Shown here piece after piece: positions 34,690 through 46,699 of a stretch of DNA of 64,000 nucleotides. The stretch is taken from positions 3,595,217-3,659,216 of the forward strand of contig JAHLJT010009355.1 of the NCBI GenBank assembly GCA_031308135.1, written 5' to 3'. The DNA comes from Acheta domesticus (Eukaryota > Arthropoda > Insecta > Orthoptera > Gryllidae). Below the pieces are notes generated by a model. The model made no database searches. It was not told where the DNA came from and was given only the letters and a program-made list of their open reading frames with translations. The translations under genes and the position numbers were made by a program. Position 1 is the stretch's first letter; each line of letters begins with the position of its first letter.

Positions 34690-34985
34690 GCGTGAGCCTC
34701 GTTCGCTTGCCTTCCGCAGATGCCGAGTGGCGCTTCCATCCGCGCCTCGTCTGGAGCACGCGCTGCTTCCCAAGCGGCCCGCGCCTCCGCCCCCCGCCCC
34801 GCACCGCCGCGCCACGCCCCGCCCCGCGCCGACCGCCAAAGTTGCACGCCTCCCCTGCGGCTGCCTCCGCTGTCCGAACTTCGCCGCTCGCCCGCAACAA
34901 GTTCGCCCACTCGCCCACCCCCTCCGCGTGCAACACGCGCCACGTGCCGGCGCCCGCCCGCCCGCACGCCCAATACGTTTTAAGG
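34690..34985. promoter_or_regulatory. CpG-rich patch
   Basis: CCCCGCC/CCGCGCC-rich sequence with open frames on five frames, as expected from composition. No exon can be singled out. Confidence 0.3.
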
Positions 34986-35017
34986 TTTAAAAATACACTC
35001 AACGTTTTTCCCATGAC

Positions 35018-35087
35018 CACTATGACTTGTCGACTTAAACACTTGACACTTGACACTATGACACACCATGACTTGTCGACTTAAAAA
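35018..35087. repeat. Short direct repeat
   Basis: ATGACTTGTCGACTTAAA occurs at about 35022 and again at about 35068, with CTTGACACTTGACACT between them. Confidence 0.8.
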
Positions 35088-35636
35088 TTCAATTCGAAAT
35101 ATTATTAGGTTAGGACATGGTCGCTCATCATCAACTACTCGTTTCTTCACGCGAAAGTAAAAAGTACAGTACCACATCAAGAAATAACCCTAATGTGGCG
35201 AGTACCCCTAAAGGCTACTGGGTGCAAGGGACGCGGCGCGCATGCGCTCGAGGGTTGCAGCGTTTCGCCGACGGCTGCGCTGCGCTCGCACGATTGCACG
35301 GACATGGATTGCACGGGCGCCCATCTACGATGCCCAGTGCACGGAGCACCGAAAGTTCTTTTTATTTACTAGGTCTTTGATGCACTACTTGCACACTAAG
35401 AGAACACTCCACTGCAATTAAACGATTACAATAACAGTTGTTTGACTAATTGTTATTATTCCCAAGTAACTAATTGAAGAATTAAGAAATTAAATCCACA
35501 TCCTTGGTGTACCACCACACGATGATCCCCGAAACGAGCTATTGCTTTCCGCGCAGCGAAATGAAGATGGTAACCGCTCGTTAGAGATGCAGCCCTCCGT
35601 GAGTCGTTCGCGGTCACACCGCGCGCGGCGCCGCCA

Positions 35637-35993
35637 ATGCTCACAAAAGTCTTCATTGTATCAGGAACTTGCACTGCACGACGTCAGATAATATTTTTCA
35701 CGTCACATATAAATAATGAATATCTTTCTACAGAAAAAAAACAGGCCAGATTTTCGCCTGCGCCTGTTGAAAGGTCCCTTTTTATTGCTGATGCAAAGAT
35801 AGTCAAGATTGGTGCTTTTGGTCAGGAGATACGCATAGTTGCGTACCTGGTAATCGGGACGTCTCAATTGATGCAAATATGTGCCAGATATAACTCGACC
35901 ACATTGGAAACATTTGAGCCGAAACTGAGGAAAGCGTTAGGAGTATCTACTTGTGCCACTCCGGATATAAAACATTTTAATTTTGGGGGTTGA
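35637..35993 (+). other. 118-codon open frame, unidentified
   Basis: The frame is open for 118 codons in DNA of balanced composition and includes FIADAKIVKIGAFGQEIRIV and TFEPKLRKALGVSTC. I do not recognise a family, and the ATG lies in a CpG-rich patch shared with overlapping - strand frames. It may be chance or part of an exon or element. Confidence 0.15.
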
Positions 35994-36119
35994 GTGAAAC
36001 CCTTGTGACATTTTAAAAATGTTCGGGAAATGACTGCATTTTTAAGTTCTTTTTCTCAAGTGGAAGAAAGTGTATTTATAAATAACATTCAGTTCTAATT
36101 GTCATAAACATGTGAAACG

Positions 36120-36345
36120 GGACTTTGGTGGAGCGGCGGCGAGTGCAGTGGACGTGGGGGGCGGGGCGGGGGCGGGGCGGGGGCGGGGCGGGGGAGGTGA
36201 CGGATGGCGCGAGGGCGCGGGGGCGAGCGCACAATATCGCTGAGTGGAGGCGCGCAGGCGGGGGGCAGGGGGCGGGGCGGGGTGGGGGAAGGGCGAAGGC
36301 GAGGAGCGAGCGTCGATTCGCTCACCTCCGATGAATCGACTGACA
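36120..36345. promoter_or_regulatory. G-rich CpG island, G-quadruplex-prone
   Basis: The + strand has consecutive GGGGCGGGGGCGGGG units at about 36155-36205 and again near 36260-36290. The longest - strand frame here is compositional. Confidence 0.4.
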
Positions 36346-36349
36346 CCTC

Positions 36350-38560
36350 GCACAGGCAATTAATGTAATATTATGGATACTCTATTCATTTATATTTTAT
36401 TTTATTTGGTCAAGAAACAGTAAAAAACTGTATGTGACATATGGGGGAGGAGATTATCTCTAGATGGGCAGTTCGGCAGTACGGTGGCTTCCGAAGCGAG
36501 AAATAACGTGGAGAAAATTTGATTCGTTAAGTGACTACTCATTAATCTAATTCGTAAACTCTTTCGTCTTCTTTTCTCTGTATTCTTCTTTCTCTTATTT
36601 TATAATATATTCTGTTTTTCTTTGCGTTCTGTTCATCACCTCTTCTCTTCATTATCCTCCTGTTTCATCTTCAACTCTTTGTCCTGGAGCTTTTAAACCT
36701 AGGCATTTAGAGAGGCCTATAATGCTTTTATTATTGTTATAGGGACATTAACCCTCAACCGGCACACTGGCCCCGCCACTACCCACCCACTCAATGTTTA
36801 CATTGCTTCACTGGAACACGTATTGTCAGCTCTCACCTACGAGCATTATGTAAATTTGTGTAATCAGTTCATCTATCGTAGTGATTCATTTCATTGTTAA
36901 TAATGAGTTACGTTCGTCACTTTCTATTATTTGGAGTGAATTTGCACATCCCACTGAGCCATTTGCGTATTATTAATTTGAAGCGCTTGCATTCTGAGAA
37001 TTTAATCCTTTTGTAATGAGGTATAAACTCAGATAAATGTTTTGAAATATTAAAATACTGCTTAATACGTAATAGCGGTGTTCTTTCGTTGGGGAAAGGG
37101 AGATCGCGCAGACGTGTGGAGTGCCCTGAACCTAAATCAACAAGAGTTAGTAATAGAGAGGGGTGAAAAATATATTCTGAAATGAAAATCTGTATAATTG
37201 TGAATTAAAATATACAGTAGGTTTGTAAAATACAAATATTTAAGTCATAAAGAACCTCCAAATCGTGTATTATTTTGTGGGGTGTGTTAGACCCGTGCGA
37301 CCCATTTGCGTAACAAAATGTAAGTACGCCGGTCGTGGGTTTATGTGGCGCCCATTGCAAAGCGCGCGAACTTCTAGCCGATACAGAGTTGACAAGTGAC
37401 AAACGACAGCGATTCACAGACTTCGATCTAGATTAAATTATGCAATTCAATATTCAATTACTATTTACGTATTAAATTACTATTTTCAGTTTTGGGCTAT
37501 GTTGTGCATTCTCATTGGTAACATTTGTATAAAACATGTAATTAGGGTATAACCCCGGTAACCCAATTTACTTGGGAATAAAACAATATACTTGTAAATG
37601 TTCTCAGTTAAAGTAATTGTCATGTACTGAATCTCGATTATTGCGTTTTGCATTGACATAACATTGCCAAGAGGACATTAACATTGATTTTGTTAGGGTG
37701 TGCGGGAATCACCAAGCATTATTCCTGTAGTATTGTTCCTACAAAAGCTTTATGGAAGATGATTTTTTGTTACGAAAGCTTGAAACAAAAAGGTATTTCC
37801 AAAATACCAAATTGCGCAAGAAAATATTTTCCGTATTTACTCGTATTAAAAACATACTCGTTATATTAAGTTACAAACATTCCGAATTCAACATTCAAAC
37901 CATTAAAGAAATGAAATTTCAAGGAAAATCTGTCGCACAGTATCCTCCGCTTTCCTTGGTTTTTAGGCCGATCGTTCACTTCCATACAAAGTTCAAAATG
38001 TGTTTGCGTTAGGTTACCGTTATCTTAATTCTAATTTACTACTCTAATTTACTACTTTTTAATATTTAATGAACTTAATTTAGGTGATGTGTTGTTGTGA
38101 TTCGGATCAGGCAAGTTGTTATCAGCAACTTGCTTGTTATTGAGCAGGATTTTTTCTAAAGTAAGATTTATCAACTGCAGGTACGTTTTTTATTAAGTTA
38201 AGTTTTTTCGCTTACTGAATTTACAGTGAGAATATAAAGAATTTTCGTTATTTCGGCCACCCTCAAGTAAACCGCCCTTTTCGTTCGCACACTTTTAGTT
38301 GGTTCTCCTTGTTGAGACGTCTCAACTTCGCGAGTCTCTGTGCGTTTGGGGCTTGAAAAGCCGCCTCCGCTGGCGGACTCACGAATGTCGAGTGCTTTCG
38401 CTTGCGATCTCTGCCGTGCAGTAGGCTGAGTGTTTATACGTCGAAACTGTTTTACCGTCTGTGCAACAATTGTTTCTTAAGACAAACCCCTTCCGATATA
38501 GCGTGTTAGTCGTTCCGTTCCGATGGTCCCCAGCCTTGAGGCAACTGCGCTGTTCTGACT
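36350..38560. other. AT-rich unassigned stretch
   Basis: No exon, RNA or element was recognised. Confidence 0.4.
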
Positions 38561-38565
38561 GATCA

Positions 38566-38800
38566 GCGATTCCGGGCGTGCCACGGCCAACTTCTCTTTT
38601 CCGCAAAGTGAACTGTTCGCTTTTCACGGGAGGCGGCGCTGATTTTTCCCCGCTAGCTGGTGTGATCCGGCGCGTTGACTACCTAGACGACTACCTAGAC
38701 ATTGACTTTTTCCCCACGCACGTATCTCCCACCAGCAGGGCACCGCCCTAGCCAGGACAAGCTCTAAGCTCCCGACCGATCTCCCGGTATGTTAGGGTAA

Positions 38801-38846
<46 letters not shown>

Positions 38847-39075
38847 AGAGGAAGAAAAGATCGCGTGCGGTCCGGGCCCGTCTGTTAGGATTCTGCTCCG
38901 ACATTCGCTTGGAGTTGATGGGAGAAACCACGGACAACAGCCGATCAGAGCAGGCGGCCGCCAGAATTCTCCTCTAGACAGCGGTTGCGCTCCACCTGCG
39001 TGGAGAGTGTGGAAGTCGTGGCCCTGGCGGGATGCGAACGGGCAAGACCTCCCTGCCAGAGCCGCCAATTGATGC
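38566..39075 (-). mobile_element. tRNA-derived SINE (family D), copy 3
   Basis: The - strand head has the B-box-like CCCGTTCGCATCCCG (about 39028-39043). The body shares CGGCCGCCTGCTCTGATCGG and the CGACATT/GGAGTTGATGG region with copy 2, then a (CA)n tract (38800-38840) and the tail with GGTGGGAGATACGTG. It lies in the same orientation as copy 2. Confidence 0.7.
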
Positions 39076-39079
39076 CCCG

Positions 39080-39540
39080 AGCCCCTCCAGGCGCTCCGCC
39101 CCTTCCTCGCCCTCGCAGCAGAGCCGTCCGGTGCTGCTCTGGCACGCCCCGCCCCCGCATACTTCTCTGCGGCGCGGTGCGGCGAGACACGGCGCCCGAC
39201 ACGTCTCATATGGGCCCCCGCGGATGGTTGGCATCGCAGGCCCCGCCCCTCGCCCCGCCCCCCCGCGCCCGCCCACGCCTTTCCCTCGCCCTCGCCCCCG
39301 CCCACGCCCTCGCCACCGCCCACGCCCTCGCCCCCGCCCTCGCCCCCGCCCCCGCCCTCGCCCTCGTCCCTGCCCTCGCCCCGCCCTCGCCTTCGCCCCC
39401 GCCCTCGCTCTCGTCCCCGCCCTCGTCCCTGCCCTCGCTCTCGTCCCTGCCCTCGCTCTCGTCCCCACCCTCGCTCTCGTCCCCGCCCCCGCCCCAGCGC
39501 CCGCGCCCAGGCATCCGCCACCTCTCTCCCTGGCGGAGCG
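39080..39540. repeat. GCCCTC/GCCCCC minisatellite in a CpG island
   Basis: From about 39285 to 39490 hexamer units CGCCCT, CGCCCC and variants such as CTCGTCCCTGCC repeat in tandem. The - strand would encode Gly-Arg repeats. The 39080-39280 part is CpG-rich without a repeated unit. Confidence 0.8.
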
Positions 39541-39559
39541 CTGCCAACTAAAGGGGAGC

Positions 39560-40520
39560 ACAACACTCAACGTATACATTCCATTTTTTAACAACAAAGC
39601 CTTCACGAATACTGCAACGCACGTACAGTATGTTGTGTTTATAAGAAATATACAGTGAATAAAAATATCTTGTGTACAATACGATGAATATTCTCTGAAA
39701 GCCCTTGATGAAAGCCATAAATTGAATTGAGGAGCTCAGACAATACGTGAAAGAACGGGTGCGAGTGCTTAACGGAGCACCTCTTCAGGCACTCGAACGC
39801 ACATCGGCCTTGCAATATGAGGAATTACAACGCATGCACCTCAACCAAGTTCATTAAATATTTTTAAAATATTAAAATTTGAAATTAACAATGATCAACA
39901 AGAATGCAAAATGGCATGTCGCTGCCGGAACCTCTACAGCGAGTCCCATTTATTCCCAGCATTCTTAGGTTGCGAGGGACACGAAGCGTTAGCAGCAGGT
40001 TCGTTATGTCAAACTGAATTCTAATTTCTTACATAAACAGTTTACATACATTTTAATAGAAATCTTTGACACAAAATATATGCAAGAGTATATATTTATC
40101 TACTTCCATTGTATAATGTTGTTATTGATGGCTGCAACCAGTTGCATAATTTCATTACAATACAGATTTCATTATGATACAGGTTTTGACAAATTATAGA
40201 TAAGTTTACAAACAGCTGACAATCATTTGAGAATTGTTCTAGTAAATGTTTCGTTCGATTATGTACATCAAAATTGCATGTCGTGTTTTATTATGCTTTT
40301 CAGTTTTAACTTATTTTATTATTAGTAATTGTTTTCGTGGAATATTATTTAAAAGGAATTGGATAGTAATTTCACTTTGATTTTATTTGACTAGCGCAGT
40401 TCTCCCTATCAGGCGGACTGATAGCCACAGCCACCTGCGGTAGCATGCGAGGATAGGGTTCGGGAGCTTGGCTGAATCCTGCGTGTTTCTATCGAAAGTT
40501 TGTATATGTAATAAATAACG
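39560..40520. other. AT-rich unassigned stretch
   Basis: No gene recognised. GAGTGC and GCACTC pairs near 39755-39800 could form a small hairpin. Confidence 0.35.
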
Positions 40521-40529
40521 TGTTCTAAC

Positions 40530-40745
40530 TCGTTGTCTATTAGAATCCATGTTTTGCTGGGTCCTTGATTCTGAAAAGTTAGTTCACAGCAAAACCTCTG
40601 TGAACATCGCCAGAGGCTAAACTGTGGACAAAATTATCCCCAAAATTGATATTCCACCATCGATCTGGCTGATGTCAGTTTTTTTAATGATTGCCATTTT
40701 TACTTTCTCGCTCCTGAGTAGAGAGAAAGTCATGTAACGCTAAGG
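40530..40745 (+). repeat. Family B start fused to an inverted module C
   Basis: TTAGAATCCATGTTTTGCTG through CAAAATTGATATTCCACCAT matches the B 5' region; it then jumps to TTTTTACTTTCTCGC...GAGAGAAAGTCATGTAA, the module C hairpin. The B core is truncated to about 150 bp. Confidence 0.55.
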
Positions 40746-40985
40746 CAATATATAACAATAAAATATTTAACAAAAACTTTAGCAGAAAAGAACAAGTGAT
40801 TATACAAAAGAACAAGGCCACAGATAAAAATGAGTCATCCGTAAAAATACACCTCCCATCTCTAACTTGTGGATTTCCACAAAATGTACACAACGTAATA
40901 GAAGAATGTTCTAATTTCTTATATAAAAGCAACATACCTTTAAGGAGAAAAATTGAAACAATCCTAGATTCCAACATTTAAAAAA
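40746..40985 (+). pseudogene. Possible I-type LINE C-terminal fragment
   Basis: The frame reads FSRKEQVIIQKNKATDKNES, then LTCGFPQNVHNVIEECSNFL and RRKIETIL before a stop. The SR-EQV-I start and the C-x-H-x-x-EC motif resemble the C-terminal zinc-binding tail of the I-type LINE at 47168-50482 (SRREQVTIAR, then VKHLLVYCQELKTER). The similarity is short, so this is tentative. Confidence 0.35.
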
Positions 40986-41590
40986 AGTTGTCGATTTTTA
41001 TAAAAAAAGCTTTAGCTTTTTAATGAAATACAAATGAATATTTTACATATGTTAAAATTTATTACTAAATAATAAGGAAAAGTCAATCACAGAGAAGAGT
41101 TAATCACAGGAAAGCCAAATACAGATAAGAATATAATAATGACAATTTACCTGCTTACGAAAAATCTGCTTATAAAAAAACAATTTTTCAGCAAATTGTG
41201 TACTAATGTATTGTATTGTAAAAACTGTAAACTATTTAGATGTTGTTTTACTGTAAATTGTTTAGACCTTGTTGATGCGACAATAAAAACATTATTAAAA
41301 ACCTGGAATTCGTATTCAGCTCCCCAAAAAATAGAATCCGTGAGAAAAAACTTCCTGAATCAGGCCTTTTTCTGAGCGCCTGGTGACTGGACTACATCTC
41401 TAGGGATAAAACGCTCTTTCAATGGAAGTGTTTTAACGAACAAAAAAGCAAAAGCGTAAGGTACACTTTTAATGCGTCAAATAAGTTACAAAGGCTCATA
41501 ACTGGCTTTGTGGCCTCTTCTTCGCCGCAGAGAAGTTTTAAAGACGACGCAGCTCGCGGTGCGTAGGGGGCCGTGCCTCACTCTCTAGCG

Positions 41591-41859
41591 CAGGGCTGTC
41601 CAATGGCTGCCGTGGCTGCTTTGAGCGATTTCATTACACCAACCAAATACAATGCCATTGCACAATTCATCTTATTTCTATTTAATGATATATTAATTTT
41701 CTCTTTGTATTGTAACTACGACCTGCCACGAATAAACGTTGTACCTAATATATATATTTGTTTCAGTATAATCTCAATAGTTAGGGTAAAAACCATCTTT
41801 TACGGTGTGGCCCGCGGCTTAACTAGAATTTGATAAGTAGCCCATAGTTGGCAGCCCTG
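41591..41859. mobile_element. hAT-like MITE with perfect 8-bp target duplication
   Basis: The element starts CAGGGCTGTCCAATGG and ends CCCATAGTTGGCAGCCCTG, giving terminal inverted repeats with CAGGGCTG at each end. CTCTAGCG is duplicated exactly at 41583-41590 and 41860-41867. Eight-bp duplications and CAGGG-type ends are hallmarks of hAT elements. It is 269 bp long and non-coding. Confidence 0.88.
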
Positions 41860-41869
41860 CTCTAGCGCG

Positions 41870-42765
41870 TTACAGCTTCATTGGGGCAAAAAGCACAGCA
41901 TATTTTTGAACAAGGTGTAGTTAATCCTCCAAAGATGTAGAGTGAATCTTATTTTTGTTACAGCAGTGTTGAAACTGAACAGAAATACCACAAACACATA
42001 ACAAAAAAAATTTTAAAAAGTATGTTTAAAATTTAAAATTATTTAGTAATTCAGTAAATTAAAATATTTTTCACATAAAAATTAAAAACATATTCAGATA
42101 AATAAACATAAACACGCACATGGAAAAACTATACATACAAACATTAATTCTCTAATTTCTTGAGATTGTAGTAGATGAATCGAGTAGAGACCATCCGAAC
42201 TTGCTCGCTCGTCGGCATGGAGTCCATTATTGTGACGACTAACGGTGAGATTTTCTCTCCATTTTCGTGCAATTGTTCAAACCCTCCGGCGAACGTCTGG
42301 TATGTTACCTATCAGACCTTCGCTACTTCCCGTAGTGGCTAGTTATACAATAGTTACGTAATTGAATTGACCGCAGCAGTCAGAACCTTTCTTCAAAATC
42401 GCAGTGGACGACCGAAGTAGTGTATGTGATGGACAGGACGTGTTTCTCATATTACGCGACATAGTACTTGTTTCTTTGGGGCGATGAGGAAGATTGGAAA
42501 CTCATCCCTTAAATTGGAGGGGGAAACAACAATATGGAGAGAAAGTGAATGAACTAAGGGGTGACGACTGCCCAAATAGCATAGGGAGCCGGGCCTCTTC
42601 AATCAGGAAAATGGTGTTAGAGGTGATTCATCTTGTGAAAATTGGGGAAAGATTCGGGCTGTTAGAGAGAGAGAGAGCAATAGCTCTTGTTAGTTAGATG
42701 AGAAGTAGTGCCTAAGAAGACGGAGGAGAGAGTAAATGAATGGATGTCAGAAGACGGTTGTTAAG
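41870..42765. other. Unassigned stretch
   Basis: No exon or element recognised. Confidence 0.4.
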
Positions 42766-42769
42766 GGGC

Positions 42770-42965
42770 GAGTCCACTTTTTCGTTTCCAGGACTCTGTA
42801 AAAAGGTTTTGTGCCGAAAATTCGTCCGTGTTTTCGCGCAGCATTACATAACTATATCTCTACTGCGTAAGCCGCAACAAGAAAGTAAAAATGCATCTTA
42901 CATGTGGTGTAACCTAGAATCCACGTTATTCGGGTCCTTGATTGCGAAAACTTGACGGCAAAACT

Positions 42966-43000
<35 letters not shown>

Positions 43001-44356
43001 GTCTGTGATACACTCCGGTGCGTAAACCATTCAGCCGATTTTCTCCAAAACTGATATTCCCCTATTGATCTGAACGGACTCGAGGCTTTGGGAGTTTAAT
43101 ACGGAAATTTTCATTTATGAGGGTACTATATACATGAATCCTCAAATACATTTTCAAAATATACTAAAAAATACCACCGAACCTCTTAACTAAACGTTGT
43201 CCTTTGTCATTATAGACTATCCGGATGCTTAAAAGAACGGTGCAGGTCCCATGCTCGTTGAAATCCCAGATATTTTTATATTTGCAATAGTGCAATTTTT
43301 TGGGACGTCATCGTACAACTATTGATGGTGGAGATTATTCCTAATGGGATCTGATCCTTAAAGATAGATCTTCAAATATGTTCCTGTTCAATCTTTCGAA
43401 ACTATGAGCAGTTTTCGTGCAAAAGTATTAATACTTTTCTCAAAACCGCTCAATTTTTAAAAAACATTCCCCCTCATATGTTAAGGGACGGTAAGAAATA
43501 TAGTATTAGTCTCATTTTCGGCTGTTTTTCCGCTTTTTCAAAAATTGTAAAACGTCTGTCTGTCTGTCCGACGATCTGTGGTCAACGCTGGCGCCTAAAC
43601 CGTTCAGCCGATCTTCTCCAAAATTGATATTCCCCGCTCGATCACTACGAACTCGAAGCTTTGGGACTTTTAAACTGATATTTGATTTTTGAGGGTTTTT
43701 TACATGAAGGTTTTTACATTTACATTTTACGCGTCGCTCAAGTTCGACCCGTAGTGGTATGAGTGGCGCAAGTTAACTCTGAGGACGTGAGTTCGGGTCT
43801 CGGAGCGGAAAAAATGATTGCTCGCTGAAAAGTCCGGCGCTGGTTTGTGTAGTAATATAATATAGCGGAGTAGTTAGAAACAATGCGAGAAAGTATGTGC
43901 TTTTGTCGCACCCCTCGTTTGTAATATCTCTCACGACTTTAAAATTCCACATTCCCTGCGCTTTGTATGCATTATTCCATTTGTGATTTAAATTGCTTCA
44001 AATGACTTCCAATGAAGTTTTTCAAAAAACTTATACGTTTTCTGTGAAAAAGAGCTTCAAATTTCGCATTTACAGTAACATTTCAAACTTTTCTTAAAAC
44101 CCACTTCGATATTTTTTATGAAACGTTCCGTATAGGTCGAGGTTTTCCTCTTCTTTAATATTCTTTAAGTAATATTTCGGTTCTACCATTAGGAAACCGA
44201 AAAATTGAGAACAGTTTCAAGAAAGAAATACTCTGGGCAGCGGATAAATGACATTTGGCAATAGGAATGGGGCAAGATCAAAAAGTTAACGGAGACCAAA
44301 GAATTTAGAAAACTAAGTAGTACATGAAAATCTGCCCCATTCTGTAGCACCACTAG
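42770..44356 (+). mobile_element. Family B/C element, + orientation
   Basis: Module C (42770-42892, CCACTTTTTCGTTTCCAGG to AAGAAAGTAAAAA) directly precedes a B core that runs from about 42895 (ATGTGGTGTAACCTAGAATC) to TCTGTAGCACCACTAG at 44356. Unlike the 12.8-kb copy, C is in the same orientation as B. (CTGT)n lies at 42968-43005. The B body appears to contain internal duplicated segments: GTCTGTCTGTCCG recurs at 43555, and a SINE-like insertion sits at 43725-43870. Confidence 0.6.
43725..43870 (+). mobile_element. Possible tRNA-derived SINE inside a B copy
   Basis: GTAGTGGTATGAGTGGCG resembles a Pol III A box and GAGTTCGGGTCTCGG (43789-43803) a B box at suitable spacing. It interrupts family B sequence. 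Its ends were not defined. Confidence 0.4.
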
Positions 44357-44738
44357 TTTAGTAATATTTTTAGGCGCGTTTTCCATTTAGCTTAAAAGAA
44401 CTTCACAATTTGTGAGCCGAGACCTCGCAGTGAGGGGTGGATGATCAGGCCACTTGTTTCATGCTGCCCCCGATGCATTTGTCTATTTATGTTTAGAGTA
44501 TTATAGATGGAGAATGAAATATCCGAGTTCACCGTGATGGAGGCGAGATCTGTTTCAAAGTAAAGATACATTTTAACGATATTCCATTACCCGGGCGGTT
44601 CATATTCCAGAAAGGGGTGTACACGCGCAGTTGCTAAGGACTAATCGCGGGAAGGCGATTGGCGAGAGGCAGAGGAAGCTCACTCCGTCCCACTCATTGC
44701 TGGGAGGGGCGGTCACACACACTCGAGTTTTTATTTCT

Positions 44739-44907
44739 TGGCGCGTGGGGGACTGTCTTCACGACGGAATCTCTCACGGTATTTCTCGGCCTTGTCGTTA
44801 AATGTCGCACGATCGCCAGCACTGCTCGATAGGATCGCGACCATGCGACACCTAGCGGCGCGAAATGCCGTGTGATGCTCCGCCGCGAAGGCAGTCCCCC
44901 ACGGGCC
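44739..44907. repeat. Palindromic repeat family E, copy 1
   Basis: The left arm GGCGCGTGGGGGACTGTCTT, continuing to CACGGTATTTC, is the imperfect reverse complement of the right arm, which ends GGCAGTCCCCCACGGGCC. Arms are about 70 bp and the centre lies near GCCAGCACTGCTCGATAGGA. Copies at 51630-51805 and 53817-53995 share the inner arms. It is non-coding. Confidence 0.75.
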
Positions 44908-45240
44908 AAGAAGAAAAGCCCAGTGCAGAGGGCGTCGGCGGGCTGGGAGGTCGGGAGGGCCGCCCCCGCCGCCGCAGCGCCCGCGGGCGGCGGAGTCCAC
45001 GTGGCGGCGCCGAGGGACCGGGCAGCCGCCCTCCGCCCTCCCGCTCGCGGCCGCTCGCACTCCACGCCGCCGCATCGATTGCCGCAGCCCGCGCTCTTCC
45101 GCCTCTCACTGGTGGAGGAACGCGTCCCGCACTCGCAGCGTTTTCTAAAAGCGAATCCATGGAAATAACGGATGATGTCACTGCATCAACCAGCGAAGCG
45201 CCTCCCGAGCGATGACCCGCGCCGCCTCCTCTGCTGAGGA
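44908..45240. promoter_or_regulatory. CpG island
   Basis: CpG-dense sequence next to palindrome E copy 1. Overlapping frames on both strands are compositional. An ATG at 45159 in TCCATGG context opens an 18-codon frame only. Confidence 0.35.
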
Positions 45241-45289
45241 AACTCTGTTGCTCTTCTTCCTTTGCGCTGCGGAGGAGAGAGAATGGAAG

Positions 45290-45385
45290 GCGCGAAAAAA
45301 CGGCGAAATTTCGCCAGAAAAACTCTTATTACGGGTGACGAAAAAGAGGATGAATCTAGTTGCTAAATTTAGAAAACAATAGTTG
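45290..45385 (-). repeat. Module C fragment
   Basis: GAAAAACTCTTATTACGGG and ATGAATCTAGTTGCTAAATT correspond to the inner part of inverted module C at 12900-12990. The hairpin end is missing. Confidence 0.55.
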
Positions 45386-45539
45386 CTTATTTTCAGAGGC
45401 AAGGGAGGCCACGCCTCCCCATAAAATTTATTAGCAACACTAAAATATATTTTTTTAATCTAAAAATTGTTAGAATAAACTTTGTCTGAAATTGACATAA
45501 ATGTTAGCGGCTGGCGATTGTACATTTAAAGGAAGCAGT

Positions 45540-45865
45540 TTCTCTTGCTGCAAAAATAGCGTTGCAATTCTAGATGGAGCCAAGCAGTTCTATGCGTCAC
45601 ATAAACGTAACACCACCAAGTACTAGCATTGCTTGTGCCTGCAGGATACTGGCGCGGCGGACCAAGCTGACGCGCGCCTCCCTGCTGCCATGACAACGCC
45701 CGTCCACCAATAGGCAAACAGTTGTCTCGTGTAGTCCAGCTCTGGAGTTGGTTTGGCGCGGAGGCTCTCGCGCGTCTGTGTAGGCGAGGAGCGTTCGTAG
45801 ACGGGGGCGCCCTGTGGATGCGATGGGAGCCATTGCGGGGCAGACCCAATATTTCAGTGGACACA
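45540..45865. other. Unassigned stretch
   Basis: Moderately CpG-rich; overlapping frames on both strands, none recognised. Confidence 0.3.
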
Positions 45866-46073
45866 ATAAAATCTTTCATGCAAGTACCTTTTCCTCTGAG
45901 AAGTCATCCTAAAGGAAGAGAAATATTACATCTATTCTTTTATTTCGAGTGTCACCAATAACAGTTTACCAGTAATACAAAGGTCATTGACTTTCAATTA
46001 CACATTATGATTCTCTGCCTGAATTTGTCTGTGTCTCCCCAAGTTTTGAGCCCACTGTCCGCCACTGGAAAAA

Positions 46074-46627
46074 TCCTCTAACATGAAGTGCAGCCAGAAT
46101 CCATGATTTGGATGTCCTTGATCCCAAAACTCACATGATGGCAAAACGTCTGTCTGTCTGTCTAGCCCGTCCGTCCGTGAACAACGCTAGCGGATAAGCC
46201 ACTCGGACGATTTTCTCCAAAACTGATAATTCCAAATCGATCTTGCTGACATCGCGGCTCCCTGAATTTGAAACAACATTTTAATTTTCGGGGATACTTT
46301 ACATTTTCAAATTTTAAAAAAATGGCTCCATCGTTTTTGATTAAATTTTGTTGTTGGATAGTGTGAAGGACGTTTAAGAGAATGGTGCAGATGGCCTTTT
46401 CTCTGAAAACAGTGATTTTTCGAAAAGTGCAAAAGTTCAATATTTTTTCGAGTCTTCCTACAACTAAAATATTAAAGATAGAAATTATCTCCCTTAATGA
46501 AATCTGTTTCCTTAAAGATAGATTTTGAAATAAGTTCGTGTACAATTTTTTGAAAATTTGAGTACTTATCGCGAAATTTTGCTTGAAATTAGAGGCGAGA
46601 AAGTACGTGCCGTTTTAGCACAACTAG
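46074..46627 (+). mobile_element. Family B element, short copy with both ends
   Basis: It starts TCCTCTAACATGAAGTGCAG after an A and ends GTGCCGTTTTAGCACAACTAG before a T. The order of internal blocks is conserved: (GTCT)n, GATTTTCTCCAAAACTGATA, GAGAATGGTGCAGATG, ATAGATTTTGAAATAAGTTC. At 554 bp it is the shortest copy with both termini, and no module C adjoins it. Confidence 0.65.
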
Positions 46628-46699
46628 TTTAGTTTGTTTTGACAGTAAACATTTAAATATAAATAAACAGGGCCATTGCCATAAAATTCACGTTAGAGG

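Noticed and set aside
38748..39658. A 272-codon - strand frame and 188-210-codon partners
   Set aside because: They cross a SINE, a CA microsatellite and a GCCCTC minisatellite; Gly-Arg repeats come from the hexamer.
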